Shown here piece after piece: positions 1 to 11,364 of a DNA stretch of 64,000 nucleotides. The stretch is from assembly GCA_037892935.1 (NCBI GenBank), contig JAYXKI010000001.1:4464001-4528000 (forward strand), read 5' to 3'. Position 1 is the first letter of the stretch; the number at the start of each line of letters is the position of its first letter. The position numbers were made by a program, and so were the translations under genes. The notes beneath the pieces were generated by a model that had not been told where the DNA came from, made no database searches, and saw only the letters and a program-made list of their open reading frames with translations. This DNA is from Phlebopus portentosus (taxonomy: Eukaryota > Basidiomycota > Agaricomycetes > Boletales > Boletinellaceae).

Positions 1-913
1 CACAGGAAGACGCAATTAGCTGCCTATGCTGTTTGATTGAGATTTGCATCACGTGAGCGATCCATAACGTGAGACCAGACCATTGTCCACCGTGACGCTT
101 CCGAGTCTAGATAATAGTTTAGTTTAGCTTAACTCCTGTTACGATGCGAAGGACGTTCGGAGCAGCAGACGACCCTGTGATTTGTATTCTTTGCCAGATT
201 GAACTATTATAAGTCCTTCACATCATCGTTCGAAGGAGCCTATCTGGACATGAGCGAGCGCATCACGAGGCACTAACTCTATCTATATGTTGCACGGTAT
301 AGACCGATGGTGAGGAGCCCACTCCAAGCTCAGCCCTCATCATGATGTACATCAAGTATGGCTTTTCTCTTCATCTCCAGGAATCTCATGATCATTTTCG
401 CGTAGGAAGAGTGCCTTCAACGATTCTCTCGCGGATCGCATTGGCGGTCCTTTTCTCTTTCGGGTCGGGAAAACCGACTCTGGATGCCAACATCGATCTG
501 GAGAAGGCATTGTATCTGCCCTCCGAGTGCAAACTTCTACCAACTACGAAAAGCGCGCGCTGTCGGCAAACTTAACAGATTTTCTATTGGTCCGCAGGGA
601 GTCGCTGTTGCGGCATATGGATTTTCGGAACACAGAGCGTACACCCTTTATCAAGCATCAGTGGACTTCAACAGTTTGAAACCTGGTCAAACGAGGAGTT
701 TAGTGGATTTTTTTTTGTAAAGTTTGCTCTCCACCTTGTATGGATCAGCGTCTCTGCGACATCAGAACTTGCATGGTAGAAAGGAAGGCTATTAAGCGGC
801 TCATTCGGCGAGTTGCCTGTGTAGTCCGGGAGCTCCTATACGGCACGGAAGAAGTCTTATTCTTGAAAGGTGCCCAAATATTTGGGCTCCCATCCGTCGA
901 AAGTGAGTACTTG
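1..913. other. Left edge, no gene supported
   Basis: Several short open frames exist on both strands, but none has a recognisable domain, convincing splice sites or a conserved partner elsewhere in the window. The stretch stops at 914, where the first copy of the 1.1 kb direct duplication starts abruptly. A frame from 740 crosses that boundary, so it is probably chance. Confidence 0.5.
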
Positions 914-961
914 ATGCCATCTTCTCAATCCTTAATTAATATCTCGTGTAGGTCGAGAATC

Positions 962-982
962 CTTCGCTTTTCCGAAGCGAAG
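962..982. repeat. Perfect 8 bp hairpin inside the duplication
   Basis: CTTCGCTT and AAGCGAAG form an 8 bp stem around a 5-base loop. The same hairpin lies at 3603-3623 in the right copy. It is 59-80 bp from the inner side of the duplication border in both copies. Role unknown; it may be chance. Confidence 0.5.
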
Positions 983-1720
983 ACGGTAAAATAGCGATTC
1001 CGGTGGTTCCGAAAGAAAAAAAATGCTTGACCGTCTAGAATTCTTGCAAGCCTCGAAACTTCGTGTTTCAAGACGATTGTCTCGGTGTCAACAACTGCGG
1101 TCGAATCACGATTCCGAGTATTTCACCATACTCACGTCTAATCTAGTAGACAAGTCCGATCTCGCTTGATAATCCCGTACTCACAAGCCAGGCCGTAAAG
1201 TTTTGTGGAAACAGGAGTTGCTTATAGCCGGCTGGCTTCGGACATCATTGCTTCTCATTCATATCTGTGCCGCAACGATTTGGGTGAAAATTGGTATCAT
1301 ACTCGTGTTTACCTGCTGCTTGCCTTAAGTTCGTCAGGTTCCAATTATAGAGCGGAATAATGAGCACAAGATGCAACCGGAGCTTTCCTCGTCCAGATCC
1401 TCATATCGAGAACGTCAGTAGGGTTGTCTAACGGCCATGAACATCGGCCGGATCATCCATGTGAGTGATTTGTTAGGCGCCAGGATGTCTTCTATTGCAT
1501 GGCTCTTACCTATAGATAGTACGAATCGTAGACTTAACTCTCTGTGTGCCGTCTTTATCCTGCTCGCCGTCAACAAGGTATTCCATAGGCATCTTAAGCG
1601 CGGAAAGGAGACGCCTTGTCCGGGCGCCTATCTCAAGCATAAAGGTTTGGATGTCAATATTAATGCTTATTTTCTTACCCTCTACTAACTATCCCTTCTC
1701 CTTCCTCTCCGCATACCCCA

Positions 1721-2032
1721 ATGTCTCGCAGACTGTCAGCACCCTCCGCCGGTCCCCGTCATTTCTGGAATATCCCACACTCCAGAAAGAAATACGACTC
1801 CGTTGTCGACCTCGCTCCCTACAATCCACTCCTCTTCCGAATTAGCCATAGGAATTCCGGGTCGTATTACTTCGAAGGCGAAGGAGTGGTAGCCAATGAG
1901 CACTTCACTGTCGATGTCGGGACCGGCGAGAGACGACTGGACAGCACCGTTGAGGAGCTTTGCACACGTCCACTGGGCCGTGCTCCAATATCAGCAGATA
2001 AACTCGTGGAGCGCGTGCTATACAATAAGACG
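1721..2032 (+). pseudogene. Truncated copy of the 4362-5540 gene
   Basis: The frame starts at the same ATG context and encodes nearly the same first 104 residues as the gene at 4362-5540. After YNKT the sequence turns into unrelated DNA and the frame runs on without similarity. About 270 C-terminal residues are missing, so this is a 5' fragment created with the duplication. It could still be transcribed because the upstream flank is also duplicated. Confidence 0.75.
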
Positions 2033-2216
2033 AACTTCGTGTCTATTGTTGTCCCGATCTCTGGAGATCGGTGCATGCGTCATTTCAACAAAGTCGTCGT
2101 CATCATACTTACTATATTAGGAGTTACATTTGTTGGCTTCGGTCACGTGCCGTTCAATAGAAGGTCTGACGCGACGACGCGTCGTTTCTCCCCCCTTCCT
2201 TGCACCCCCAACGACC

Positions 2217-3576
2217 ATGTCCCTGCCCGGTCCTTTCACGCGGGCGGGGAGGTCCTTGAAAAATTTCTTATTTACATTCTGCTGTCCTGTACGTGTAGAC
2301 CCTGGCCGTGTAGATGCCGGAGTCCAAACGGACCCGCCCGAGTTCTCAAACCAAGATGTTTCTATCGCCGATGGACGCTCCGACGTTACGAATAACAACA
2401 GTACGTGCTATATGCGCACTTCTCTTGAAAGACCAGTTGGCGCATATACTCACTCGAATCGTCGCAATAGACACTTTGACGAGCCTCTCTGCTTCTGTAG
2501 ATGATTCTTCTATCAACATAGATGCCTCCTGGACGGAGTACGACTTTGGACAGACCGGACCTTTCGAATTTTTTTTACTTGAGCCTCAAGATCAGATGCT
2601 GTTGTACATCTCTAGCCTGTCAGATGTGGGTGACTTTACGGTACCTTTCGGAAATCAATCGCTTGAAGCTCAGGAGCAGACGTTGTTACGCTACCCTAGC
2701 CTGCCAGATGCGGATGACTCTACAATACCTTCCGGAAATCAACTGCTTGAAGCTCAGTACCAGATGCATTTACACTACCCTAACGTGCCTGACGTGGAAT
2801 TATCTGAGATGGACCACCGACTTTCTGACATCACTGAAGATATCATTTCTGCCTCTTCGACTACTCATTCATCCACATTCGTCGCCCATGAACAGTCTCA
2901 GCTTCTGCCTCCCTCGCCTCTCACTGAACTGACAGATAGCAATGATGCTGAAGACAAGGAAGATGCAGAGGACGGAAATGAGGAACGTGCAGATGATCTG
3001 CGTAATATACCCATTGAAGAGAATGGCGAACTAAACGTTGTGGACATGGATGATCGTACCTGCTCCAACTGCTCCCGTGAGGTCGAAGATGCTGGGCGGT
3101 ATGGCTTTCTTAAGTTGGAATACAAACCAGGCACATATGTAAGTGTTTTAAATGTGACTTCTGCAAACCTAGCGTTAATAACAGGTGACATATTCCTAGG
3201 AATGTATGCGTTGCTATTCATACTGGAGACGGAATGAGAAACCACGTCCTGAGCTGGCTGACAAGAATGATAGTCTACGCACTCTGCGCACTGCAGAACT
3301 CAAAAACCATATCTGCTCCAACTGCAACCGTGGGGCTGAAGATATTGGTTCAAGTTATTGGAGGAAGTCAAAGTACAGACCGGACGCATATGTAAATGTT
3401 TTAAGTGTGGCTTTTGCAAAACCTAACGTTAATGAAAGGCGATGTATTTCTAGGAATGCAGCACCTGCGTTTCATATTACAGACGGAATGAGAAACCACG
3501 TCCGTTTAAGAAGGGCAAGCTAAATGGTGTAGATATGGATCGCACCTGCTCCAAATGCCATCTTCTCATTCCTTAA
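2217..3576 (+). CDS. GATA-like tandem zinc finger protein
   Basis: Four exons (2217-2400, 2501-3138, 3200-3391, 3454-3576) give a continuous 378-residue protein. All introns are GT-AG and phases match. After an acidic, Asp/Glu/Ser-rich region, two finger units follow: CSNC...CMRC and CSNC...CSTC. Both have C-x2-C-x23-C-x2-C spacing and are followed by a YWRRNEKPRP or YYRRNEKPRP tail, as in fungal GATA-type fingers (canonical spacing is 17-20). Each finger is split by an intron at the same place, after (T/A)Y and before EC, so the unit was duplicated with its intron. A third unit starts (DRTCSKC) but ends at once in HLLIP and a stop, exactly where the right 1.1 kb duplicate begins at 3555. The gene therefore seems cut by that rearrangement. 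A DNA-binding role is inferred from the fingers only; the start at 2217 is the ATG that keeps the frame through the first intron. Confidence 0.7.
2578..2802 (+). repeat. Tandem 28-residue coding repeat
   Basis: Inside the GATA-like gene, two full 84-base units (from 2578 and 2662) and a partial third (from 2746) encode diverged copies starting LEPQDQ, LEAQEQ and LEAQYQ, with a shared L-x-D-x-D-D/F-x-(T/I)-(V/I)-P-x-GNQ core. They lie in the acidic region ahead of the fingers and show internal duplication of the gene. Confidence 0.8.
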
Positions 3577-4673
3577 TTAATATCTCGTGTAGGTCGAGAA
3601 TCCTTCGCTTTTCCGAAGCGAAGACGGTAAAATAGCGATTCCGATGGTTCCGAAAGAAAAAAAATGCTCGATCGTCTAGAGTTCTTGCAAGCCTCGAAAC
3701 TTCGTGTTTCAAGACGATTGTCTCGGTGTCAACAACTGCGGTCGAATCACGATTCCGAGTATTTCACCATACTCACGTCTAATCTAGTAGACAAGTCCGA
3801 TCTCGCTTGATAATCCCGTACTCACAAGCCAGGCCGTAAAGTTTTGTGGAAACAGGAGTTGCTTATAGCCGGCTGGCTTCGGACATCATTGCTTCTCATT
3901 CATATCTGTGCCGCAACGATTTGGGTGAAAATTGGTATCATACTCGTGTTTACCTGCTGCTTGCCTTAAGTTCGTCAGGTTCCAATTATAGAGCGGAATA
4001 ATGAGCACAAGATGCAACCGGAGCTTTCCTCGTCCAGATCCTCATATCGAGAACGTCAGTAGGGTTGTCTAACGGCCATGAACATCGGCCGGATCATCCA
4101 TGTGAGTGATTTGTTAGGCGCCAGGATGTCTTCTATTGCATGGCTCTTACCTATAGATAGTACGAATCGTAGACTTAACTCTCTGTGTGCCGTCTTTATC
4201 CTGCTCGCCGTCAACAAGGTATTCCATAGGCATCTTAAGCGCGGAAAGGAGACGCCTTGTCCGGGCGCCTATCTCAAGCATAAAGGTTTGGATGTCAATA
4301 TTAATGCTTATTTTCTTACCCTCTACTAACTATCCCTTCTCCTTCCTCTCCGCATACCCCAATGTCTCGCAGACTGTCAGCACCCTCCGCCGGTCCCCGT
4401 CATTTCTGGAATATCCCACACTCCAGAAAGAAATACGACTCCGTTGTCGACCTCGCTCCCTACAATCCACTCCTCTTCCGAATTAGCCATAGGAATTCCG
4501 GGTCGTATTACTTCGAAGGCGAAGGAGTGGTAGCCAATGAGCACTTCACTGTCGATGCCGGGACCGGCGAGAGACGACTGGACAGCACCGTCGGGGAGCT
4601 TTGCACACGTCCACTGGGCCGTGCTCCAATATCAGCAGATAAACTCGTGGAGCACGTGCTATACAACAAGACG
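3555..4673 (+). repeat. 1.1 kb direct duplication, right copy
   Basis: Near-identical to 914-2032. The left border falls inside the third zinc finger unit of the preceding gene. The right side continues without a break into the full-length gene at 4362-5540, so this copy sits in, or retains, the original 3' context while the left copy lost it. Confidence 0.9.
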
Positions 4674-5540
4674 CAATGCACTAACTTCGTATCAACAACC
4701 TTTAGCTTCACATGGTCACTTTTCTTCGCCGAAATGAACTCGAGTAACTGGAACGAAGAAGATGTGGAGCTTCTCGTAATTGATACATGCGCTGTCGCAC
4801 ATCGAGCTTGGGTCGCACATGAGCAGCTCAGTCGTATCTGCCCCGAGTGGTGGAACAACGCGAAACACAGGAAGATCAATAATGCTGCGTACTCATCGCA
4901 AGAAGTCATTGTTTTGGACTGCATTCCGGAATTTGCTATTATTTCGCGAGTGCCTTGGGCGTACCTCAAAACCAAATTTCCATCCTGGTTTTATCCTCGA
5001 CCCTCATATGCAGGTTCCAACGAGATAATACCCATTCCAAATGATGGTCAGTCGCAGAGATATGTGCGTTGGCAGAAGACAGCACAAGAACAACTCCAAC
5101 AAGTATCTCGCCGACGCAGGGGCATTGTTGCACGGAAAGAAGCGGTGGCTTTTGTTTTTGCTGTTTTTGCTCCTCAAAACATTACAGAGACGGGAGTGCT
5201 CTTGCTAAATGGATTGAAGACAAGGCAGGAGTTTGAGTCGATAGCGAAACATGCGGCTCGTAGTTTGCTGCAATGGTCAAGAGCATCCAGTTCTCCCTCA
5301 GTCGACGCAAAAGATGAGAACGAGTTACCAGAGCTTATCCGCGATGCGATGTCGAACCAAATGCGCGGGACACAGACAGGACACGGGTAAGGATCGAAAT
5401 ATTGAGCGGCGGTTCTGAAACTAACCTTACGATGCAGGAACATTAGATCTATCAAAGACGTTAGCAAAATGCCAGGTCAGAGCAGCAGCGCCGGCCCTAC
5501 CGCTGGTGAGCTATTTCGTGCACCGGATAATATGAATTAG
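4362..5540 (+). CDS. Uncharacterised fungal protein, possibly DUF7587-like
   Basis: Two exons (4362-5386 and 5438-5540) joined by a 51 bp GT-AG intron give 375 residues. The middle carries LFRISHRNSGS near residue 30, then FVSTTFSFTW, LLVIDT and EVIVLDCIPE. This order (R-x-hydrophobic-S start, S-T-T-F-S-x-x-W, then a D-x-IP segment) resembles uncharacterised fungal DUF7587-type proteins, which I recall only loosely. No signal peptide or membrane helix is visible. The C-terminal third is basic and then low complexity. The first about 104 codons exist again in the truncated copy at 1721. No function is assigned. The start is the first ATG of the frame and is preserved in both copies. Confidence 0.6.
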
Positions 5541-5710
5541 CTAACAACATCGAGGAGCAACAGCACTTTGTGAGACACTGCGTGGTCTTCATCTCACCAG
5601 AGCATTGAACAGTCCCATTACGTCCTTCAATATCACAACCATGACTTGATGCATTTATATGCGCATTTTCTACTCCGTCACATCTTGTATTTAGTAGTGG
5701 CTACTCGAAT

Positions 5711-8668
5711 TTAGGACTCCGATGTTCCATTCGTGGCAGTAGCCTTGAGTACTCCCGCAAGCACAGATCCTCCGGCCACGGGGCGCTGGAGCCTATTTGT
5801 TCCTATGAAACGTCGGATCGGTCCGGGTACGGATGAAGAAAGAAGATATCTATCTTACCTGCACGTACGGTGAAATTGGCGCTTGCAAAGGCCTCGAGGT
5901 TCGCATTCGCTTCACATCGCACGAGATCATATGTGTTTGAGTCATAAGTTGGAATATAGTATTGTACTCACAAACATTCCTCATGGCATAGTACGTCGTG
6001 ACCATGGTGTTCGGATCAATAGTCAGCGTGAAGAAACCTCTATACGAGCCTTCGCTCCACTGGAGGTCTTCATTTCCTTTCGATAAGACAAGTTGCGTGC
6101 TGATCACATCTGCGCGCTCGGGTGTTATACCTGAGCCAAAGGATGATCCAGATGTCACGGCCGTTCCTGCAAATTCGACTCCGATAGCTCCTTCTCCGGT
6201 GACAGAGTTATAGCTAGATGATATTAGGTGATTGCTTCGGATAAGAAAACTATCTTACGTACTGCGTGGTATCATTTGGGACTAGAGAACGTTCAATACG
6301 CATCGAGCAATCAAAGTGGACTGTTAGCTTACATGCAAGATCAGAGACCCAGTTAGCATGGCTGTCGCCGGAGAGAATGACGACATTGTCGATTTGGTTG
6401 CTGGAGATGTGATTCAAAACGCGCAACCGGTTCGCTCTGTAACCATCCCAAGCATCCTAGAGGGGCATCAGTTAAAGTACAATACTGCGCCGGTGACAGA
6501 CGGATACCAAATCAACTGCCATGAAAGTCAGCTAGAGAGAAACTGGAGGATGCAGATGCACGTACATGCTCCGGACGCATTCAACTGCGTGAAAACGATT
6601 TGTTGCCTGCACATAATTAATTTTATGTGCTCAGAGCTTACATCGAAGAAAGAAGTGCCTACCCGACAATGCGCCAAACCGCACCTCGAGCCTTCGACTG
6701 AGATAACGTGTCGTAGAACCCTGCGTACGTTGATTACTATCAGCGAGTAACCCACCACAGACGAGACGTACAGTTTTCCTGGTCCAGTCCCATAAGTGAC
6801 CTATTCTCGAAAGCCGCAATCGTGTTGACATCTAAGCGAGTCATCAGCAAGTGGATACATGCAGCTTTCTCATACTGACATTCCGTATTGTAATATACCT
6901 AGCACGGGTATAAGTTGATAATATATTAAGTCAGCATATAACTACGACTCACATCAGTCAAGTCCCGATCATACTGGCGCGTGTCGAGCATCGTGAGGTC
7001 AAGAAGCTTTCCGATCTGGAAGTTACGCCAAATACGAAGCTTGTCATCAGCAGAGATCTGGCGAACTGGCAACCACTCATGATATGCGCGAACGGCCGCA
7101 AGCTTTCGGTCCGTAAAGCAGGCGCCGGAAGGGGAGAAAGAGCAACCGAGCATCGTATCGTTGGAGTCAGCTGTTCCCGCTTTCCATGCATTGTCGGCGA
7201 CCTGCACTCGACGAGATGAGCAATTGTTACTAATAAACTATTTAGCCTATACTCACTTCGTGGTCATCCTAAAGTGGCCTTCATTGTTCAGATATATTCC
7301 GCTCAAATTACGCGAAGATTTAACTTGCCCTAGAGTGGTATTAACAACTTTATGGTAGTATACGACAGTACAACACACCAAACGGTGATCCACGGCCCAC
7401 TCTGATGGGCCAGCACAAGACTACTATCCGTCCGGTACTGATTCAAACGCTGACGATAATCGTATATAGTAGCAAGTTCGCGACCCAAGGTTTGACGACC
7501 GATGCCCGCGCTGATGAACTCATGAGTAACGAAGAAGAAATTTAAGAATGAAGGATACTGACCCATTCCCAAGAGATTCATAGATCTATGGAATGAACTT
7601 TTCAGAATAGGGCGAAGAAACAGGTCTCTTTATTATTAATCTTACGTAATCTCCAAGATGAATGAAAGCATCCGCTGAGGTATTCGTCGCAGCTACACCA
7701 TAAGCATTGAACCATCCTGAAGGAGTTTACATCAGTATAAAATCGGCTAGGTAGGTCAAAGGTCCCACCAGCTTGATATTGAGAACAAGAGAAGACAGCT
7801 AGAGTCAACGGTTTTCCTCCGTTCACTCTATTCGCCGGCGCTGAGAAAGAGTTCAGTAATTGACGTATCATATTGGCCAGATGCACCCACTATTTGGACT
7901 AGCAAATGTCCTAGTCTTTCCAACAGGGCTTTTGTTCGTCGGATCCGTGCAATCGCTGAACACAAACCAGTATTGCGTATCTGGCTTCAGCCCTGTCGTC
8001 TCGACTTTGACGGTAAAATCGACATCGTAGCTCGTAAAGGCCTGACCACTAAAGACTGGCCTGCCTGACAAAGCTTGGTTCGGGAAAACGGAGAATGAGA
8101 CGCAGACTGGTACAGATTGATCTGGGATCGTGCCGACCGGAGCCAGAGGATTGAGTGCATACGGTGAAGGGACTGCGCGTGTCCAAAGAAGAACCGAAGT
8201 ATCGAATGGATCTCCGCTTGCCACTGCTAGACGTCAGCGCAATTCCATGTTAAATATACACACAACATACCTGAATGGGTGAAGTTTATACCTCCACTCC
8301 AGACAAACGGGCTCTGAAAACACAAAATGTCAACTGAAGTACGTCCTGTAGCAGTTAAGAACATACATTACTCAGATCCGAGCCATAGAATGTTGGGTAG
8401 TGTTCGTCAACGAAGTTTGTACCATCAGTCGTCTGGCGCTTAGAGAGGTTTCTCTTGAAGACCTCTATATGCCGCTCGTGAATAGTATGAATGTCCCTAG
8501 CGAACTGGCCACGGTATCAATACAGGATATATACCGGATACGTTATCAGATACATACCTGAGGGTGGTCGACGAAAGGAGATTTATACGCTAGGTTCGAG
8601 TCAAGCGGGTTTGCAAGGGAAAAGGCGCCAACCGCGAGACAAGAAACGACGACAACTGCAGATCGCAT
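5711..8668 (-). CDS. Secreted PhoD-type alkaline phosphatase
   Basis: A metal-dependent phosphodiesterase/phosphomonoesterase of the PhoD family, expected to act outside the cell and release phosphate. The start at 8668 gives MRSAVVVVSCLAVGAFSLA, a good signal peptide. About a dozen GT-AG introns separate small exons that read in order: FARDIHTIHERH, SPFVWSGGINFTHS, VASGDPFDTSVLLWTR (PhoD N-terminal domain), FSCSQYQAGWFNAYG, FIHLGDYIYE, YRTDSSLVLAHQ, VWDDHEVADN, NFQIGKLLDLTMLDTRQYDR, ENRSLMG, GQQIVFTQLN, LSGDSHANWV and NRLQRPVAGGSVLAGVL, ending at TAA 5711-5713. The metal and active-site motifs GDY, WDDHE and GDSHANW are all present and I found no break. The product should be roughly 600 residues or slightly more, the usual fungal size. 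A TATA box lies about 43 bases upstream of the ATG. Confidence 0.93.
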
Positions 8669-8710
8669 GACGTCGGCGAGTCTTACAGTATCAAACACTG
8701 AATATCGACG

Positions 8711-8720
8711 CTTTTATATA
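8711..8720 (-). promoter_or_regulatory. TATA box of the PhoD gene
   Basis: On the minus strand the sequence reads TATATAAAAG, 43-52 bases upstream of the phosphatase ATG. It is a near-perfect TATA element at a distance that implies a short 5' leader. Confidence 0.6.
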
Positions 8721-9800
8721 CGTCTCTGCCGAATACTCTTCTAATGAGTCGCGTCATATTTGTAAACCTCAACACAAAACAGAACTGAGTCACGGCGCAC
8801 GGTCGACTTTGCACCCTTTCGCGGGGTGTGGATCCTTCAAAATTCCGGTTCAATGCATGTGCTCACGAAGAATCAGCATGATCGAGCCAAAGCACGTTTG
8901 TAACGGACGGATTCTGAGTGGACGATAAAAAAAGAATTGAGGTTAGAAATCGCGGAGATAAAGCTGTATGAATAGGAACATACATCGACTTCTGATGCAA
9001 TACTGGCATGTGATTGAAGATGCACGATAGCAAGTCTTGCGGCCCCGCCTTTGGAACGGACTCATTTGCATTCAGCAAAAGAACAACGGCAACAATCCCG
9101 GTCCCTTGTGGCGCTGGTCCTTACCGGCCCGATGGTCGAGGAAAGTTCTTGCGCATCTTTATTTATGCGATGATGCCCATACCTCGTTCTGTGCTCGGTG
9201 CATGTGCGATGATAAGAAGACTCGAGCGAATACGGTCATACAAACTGTGAAAGATAATAGCACGTTGCAGTGTAACAGTGTTAGGCACTAGGCACTAAGT
9301 GTTATGTAGGCCTGCACGTGCGAGCAAGCGGGGTGATCGCGAGAGCTCCATATAAAGCTGATTACTAAACAGCATTGAGCACTCTTCCTGATGATGGGAA
9401 ATTATGCTGAGACAGTTATCTCGACTGCGCAAACAGTCAGAGTTATCAGAGCGTGTGCAGATATCCATTTTGAATTATTCCAAGAAGGCAATGCCGATTA
9501 GCAACGTCAAAACTCAAAAGTACGGCTACCAAGTACTGGATATGTATCTGATACGGAAAACGGGCATGGAATACACTGAGAACAGCCGGTAAAATAGGAC
9601 AGGATTAGAAAGGTAAGATCAACTGTGATTAGTTGTAAAGGCGAGCTAGAGGTGGTATACGTGAATAAGGCAATACGTGAAAATCGTCTTAAGATTAAAA
9701 AAAGTTATCCTTTGGGAAGTATATGGGACGCAGGAACAGGATAGAAGAATGGAGGCACTCGGTTGGCTGTCACTTCATATTCTGCGAGGAGAGAAGAGGC
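8721..9800. other. Intergenic, no gene seen
   Basis: This lies between the phosphatase promoter and the 3' end of the decayed lyase gene. Short frames on the plus strand at 9014-9291 and 9404-9592 have no domain, splice structure or paralogue. Nothing else is supported. Confidence 0.5.
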
Positions 9801-10887
9801 TCATGTCTTGATTATGGCTCCGGAAACGTCCGCAAACCAAGCCTTCTGGGTCTTCGGCGAGGCCTACTCACTGGAGCTTCCTCCGAAGAATGTCTGGAAA
9901 TGAGATCCTTGGATAGTCGCATTGGTGTCCTCACGTAATGCGATTCCATGCAGCTTTATGACTTGTTCTCCATCAATCCAAAGGTCGATTAGACCATCCG
10001 TGCTACCGACTGAGTTCAGCCTCACGCGCTCGGCAATTGTTACCCACTTTCCAGTCGGGAAATAAAACAATCCGCGACCGACGGAAGAGCCAAAATATGA
10101 GCTTATGACTGTACCGGGGACGGCGACTTGTGCAGCATGGTTCGCGTCAGTGATTGGTAGATACGTGTAAATCTCGCCTGCACCGTCTGTGCGCCACATG
10201 AGCCGCGCATGGAAGCACTTCGACCGTTCCTCTTGACGTCCGCCTGAGCATCCGAAAGCCTCGTCTCCAACACCACCAACTGCAAGTAAGATCCGTATTT
10301 ATTTGAAGCCCAATCAGGTATTGAAACCAAATGATATTGCAATGGTCAGATAATTGTTCTTCTCCCAGAAAGCCGCGCTACTCACAGGCTCCAGGAAGCT
10401 TGCCACCCATATTAAAGTCGAAACCATCCTCAAACATAACCGAGTAGCTCAGCATTATCTCTTCGGCTCCATTCGAGATCGCATGGAAGAAATCATCCGC
10501 ACCGCCCAAGTAAAGCCGAATCCTCCCAGAGGCTCGTTCGACGGGTTTATTGAGCCTTCGGGATAGATTGCCTCCCAAGCGAGTATACCGCTTTGCCGAA
10601 CAACGTCGTGAGTCATGCCTTTCTGTACCTTGATTACATTGAGTGGTACGGGGGAGTACGCCGCAGACGAATACTCCAAATGCGGTGCTGAACCCTGAGC
10701 AATAAGTATACTGGTCCGGAAAGAGCTTTTGCGCAAGTCGAGGTCGTGGTGGCCACCCATTATCCTTCCAGTTGTACCTTTCTTGAGAAGTTTGGAATCA
10801 GGAACTTCGACGGAAGTTGAGCCGTATGCCGCGTGGACGAGAAAAGACTGACAAAACGAGTGTGAGTGTGTAAATGAGGGACTTCAT
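9801..10887 (-). pseudogene. Decayed PL14-like polysaccharide lyase
   Basis: Similar over its full length to the two intact genes at 11365 and 13754. It keeps a signal-peptide start (MKSLIYTLTLVLSVF, ATG at 10887), LFPDQYTYCSGF, VIKVQKGMTHDVV, GGFGF, the split YLGG...GKLPGAC end of exon 1, the MWRTDGAGEIYTYLP segment and FQTFFGGSSS. At least three lesions break it. A frame change lies between the LFPDQ segment and VIKV (about 10640-10700). One T is missing in the GGFGFYLGG codons near 10510. A stop TAG at 9864-9866 replaces the conserved Trp codon before the last 20 residues, which otherwise still read ASPKTQKAWFADVSGA. The relics of every exon in place show decay of a once complete gene. Confidence 0.9.
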
Positions 10888-11364
10888 CAGTTTGCGAGGA
10901 CGAAAACGAGGCTGAGAGAAAGAGGCAGAACAGCGAGTAGTAGCAGAGAGCCCAAGCTTTTCGACTGTTTCCAACTTTCCAAGAGACGCGCTCAGCCCCA
11001 CTTAGTTATAGGAGACGATGAAAAGATAGGTCCTTTTAGACCGTCGCCTAACGTTTTCTCCGTAGATGAGTTACATTAAAGCAGGGAATCGAGAGGAAGC
11101 TCTTGGCAAGACCGATAATTGAGCGCATCATTGCAGATCAGATCATGGGCGAGGCTCGGCCGGACTAGCTAGGCAATAGTCATACCTTAACTTTATCGGA
11201 TCCGTTGAAGGGATCCAAGCAAAGCAAAGCATCTATTTGGGAAAAGCAGGAAAAGCAGGAAAAGCAGGAAAACGATACTATTGAATAGGTGAGCACAGAG
11301 CATTAACCAAGACATGAATTTTAAATCGCCTTGAAGCGGAGAATTGGCGACTTATCCCAGTCCT
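10888..11364. other. Intergenic between lyase genes
   Basis: Spacer between the decayed lyase promoter side and the 3' end of the next lyase gene. It holds only a short 9 bp tandem repeat (11240-11274). Confidence 0.5.
11240..11274. repeat. 9 bp tandem repeat (GGAAAAGCA)
   Basis: Three exact units of GGAAAAGCA followed by a partial GGAAAACG, just downstream of the lyase stop at 11365. Probably a simple repeat without function. Confidence 0.8.

Larger units (their letters stand above)
914..2032 (+). repeat. 1.1 kb direct duplication, left copy
   Basis: This segment matches 3555-4673 at a constant offset of 2641 bases, with only a handful of differences that are mostly transitions. The match begins at a shared atgccatcttctca and fades just after the codons for YNKT of the embedded reading frame. 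It carries the 5' flank and first about 100 codons of the gene that is complete in the right copy. The ends lack TG...CA termini, a primer-binding site or a polypurine tract, so it does not look like an LTR. A segmental duplication or insertion-linked duplication is the simpler reading. Confidence 0.9.

Noticed and set aside
914..4673. LTR retrotransposon with 1.1 kb LTRs
   Set aside because: The copies lack TG...CA ends, target duplication, primer-binding site and polypurine tract, and the 1.5 kb between them encodes a zinc finger gene, not gag/pol.
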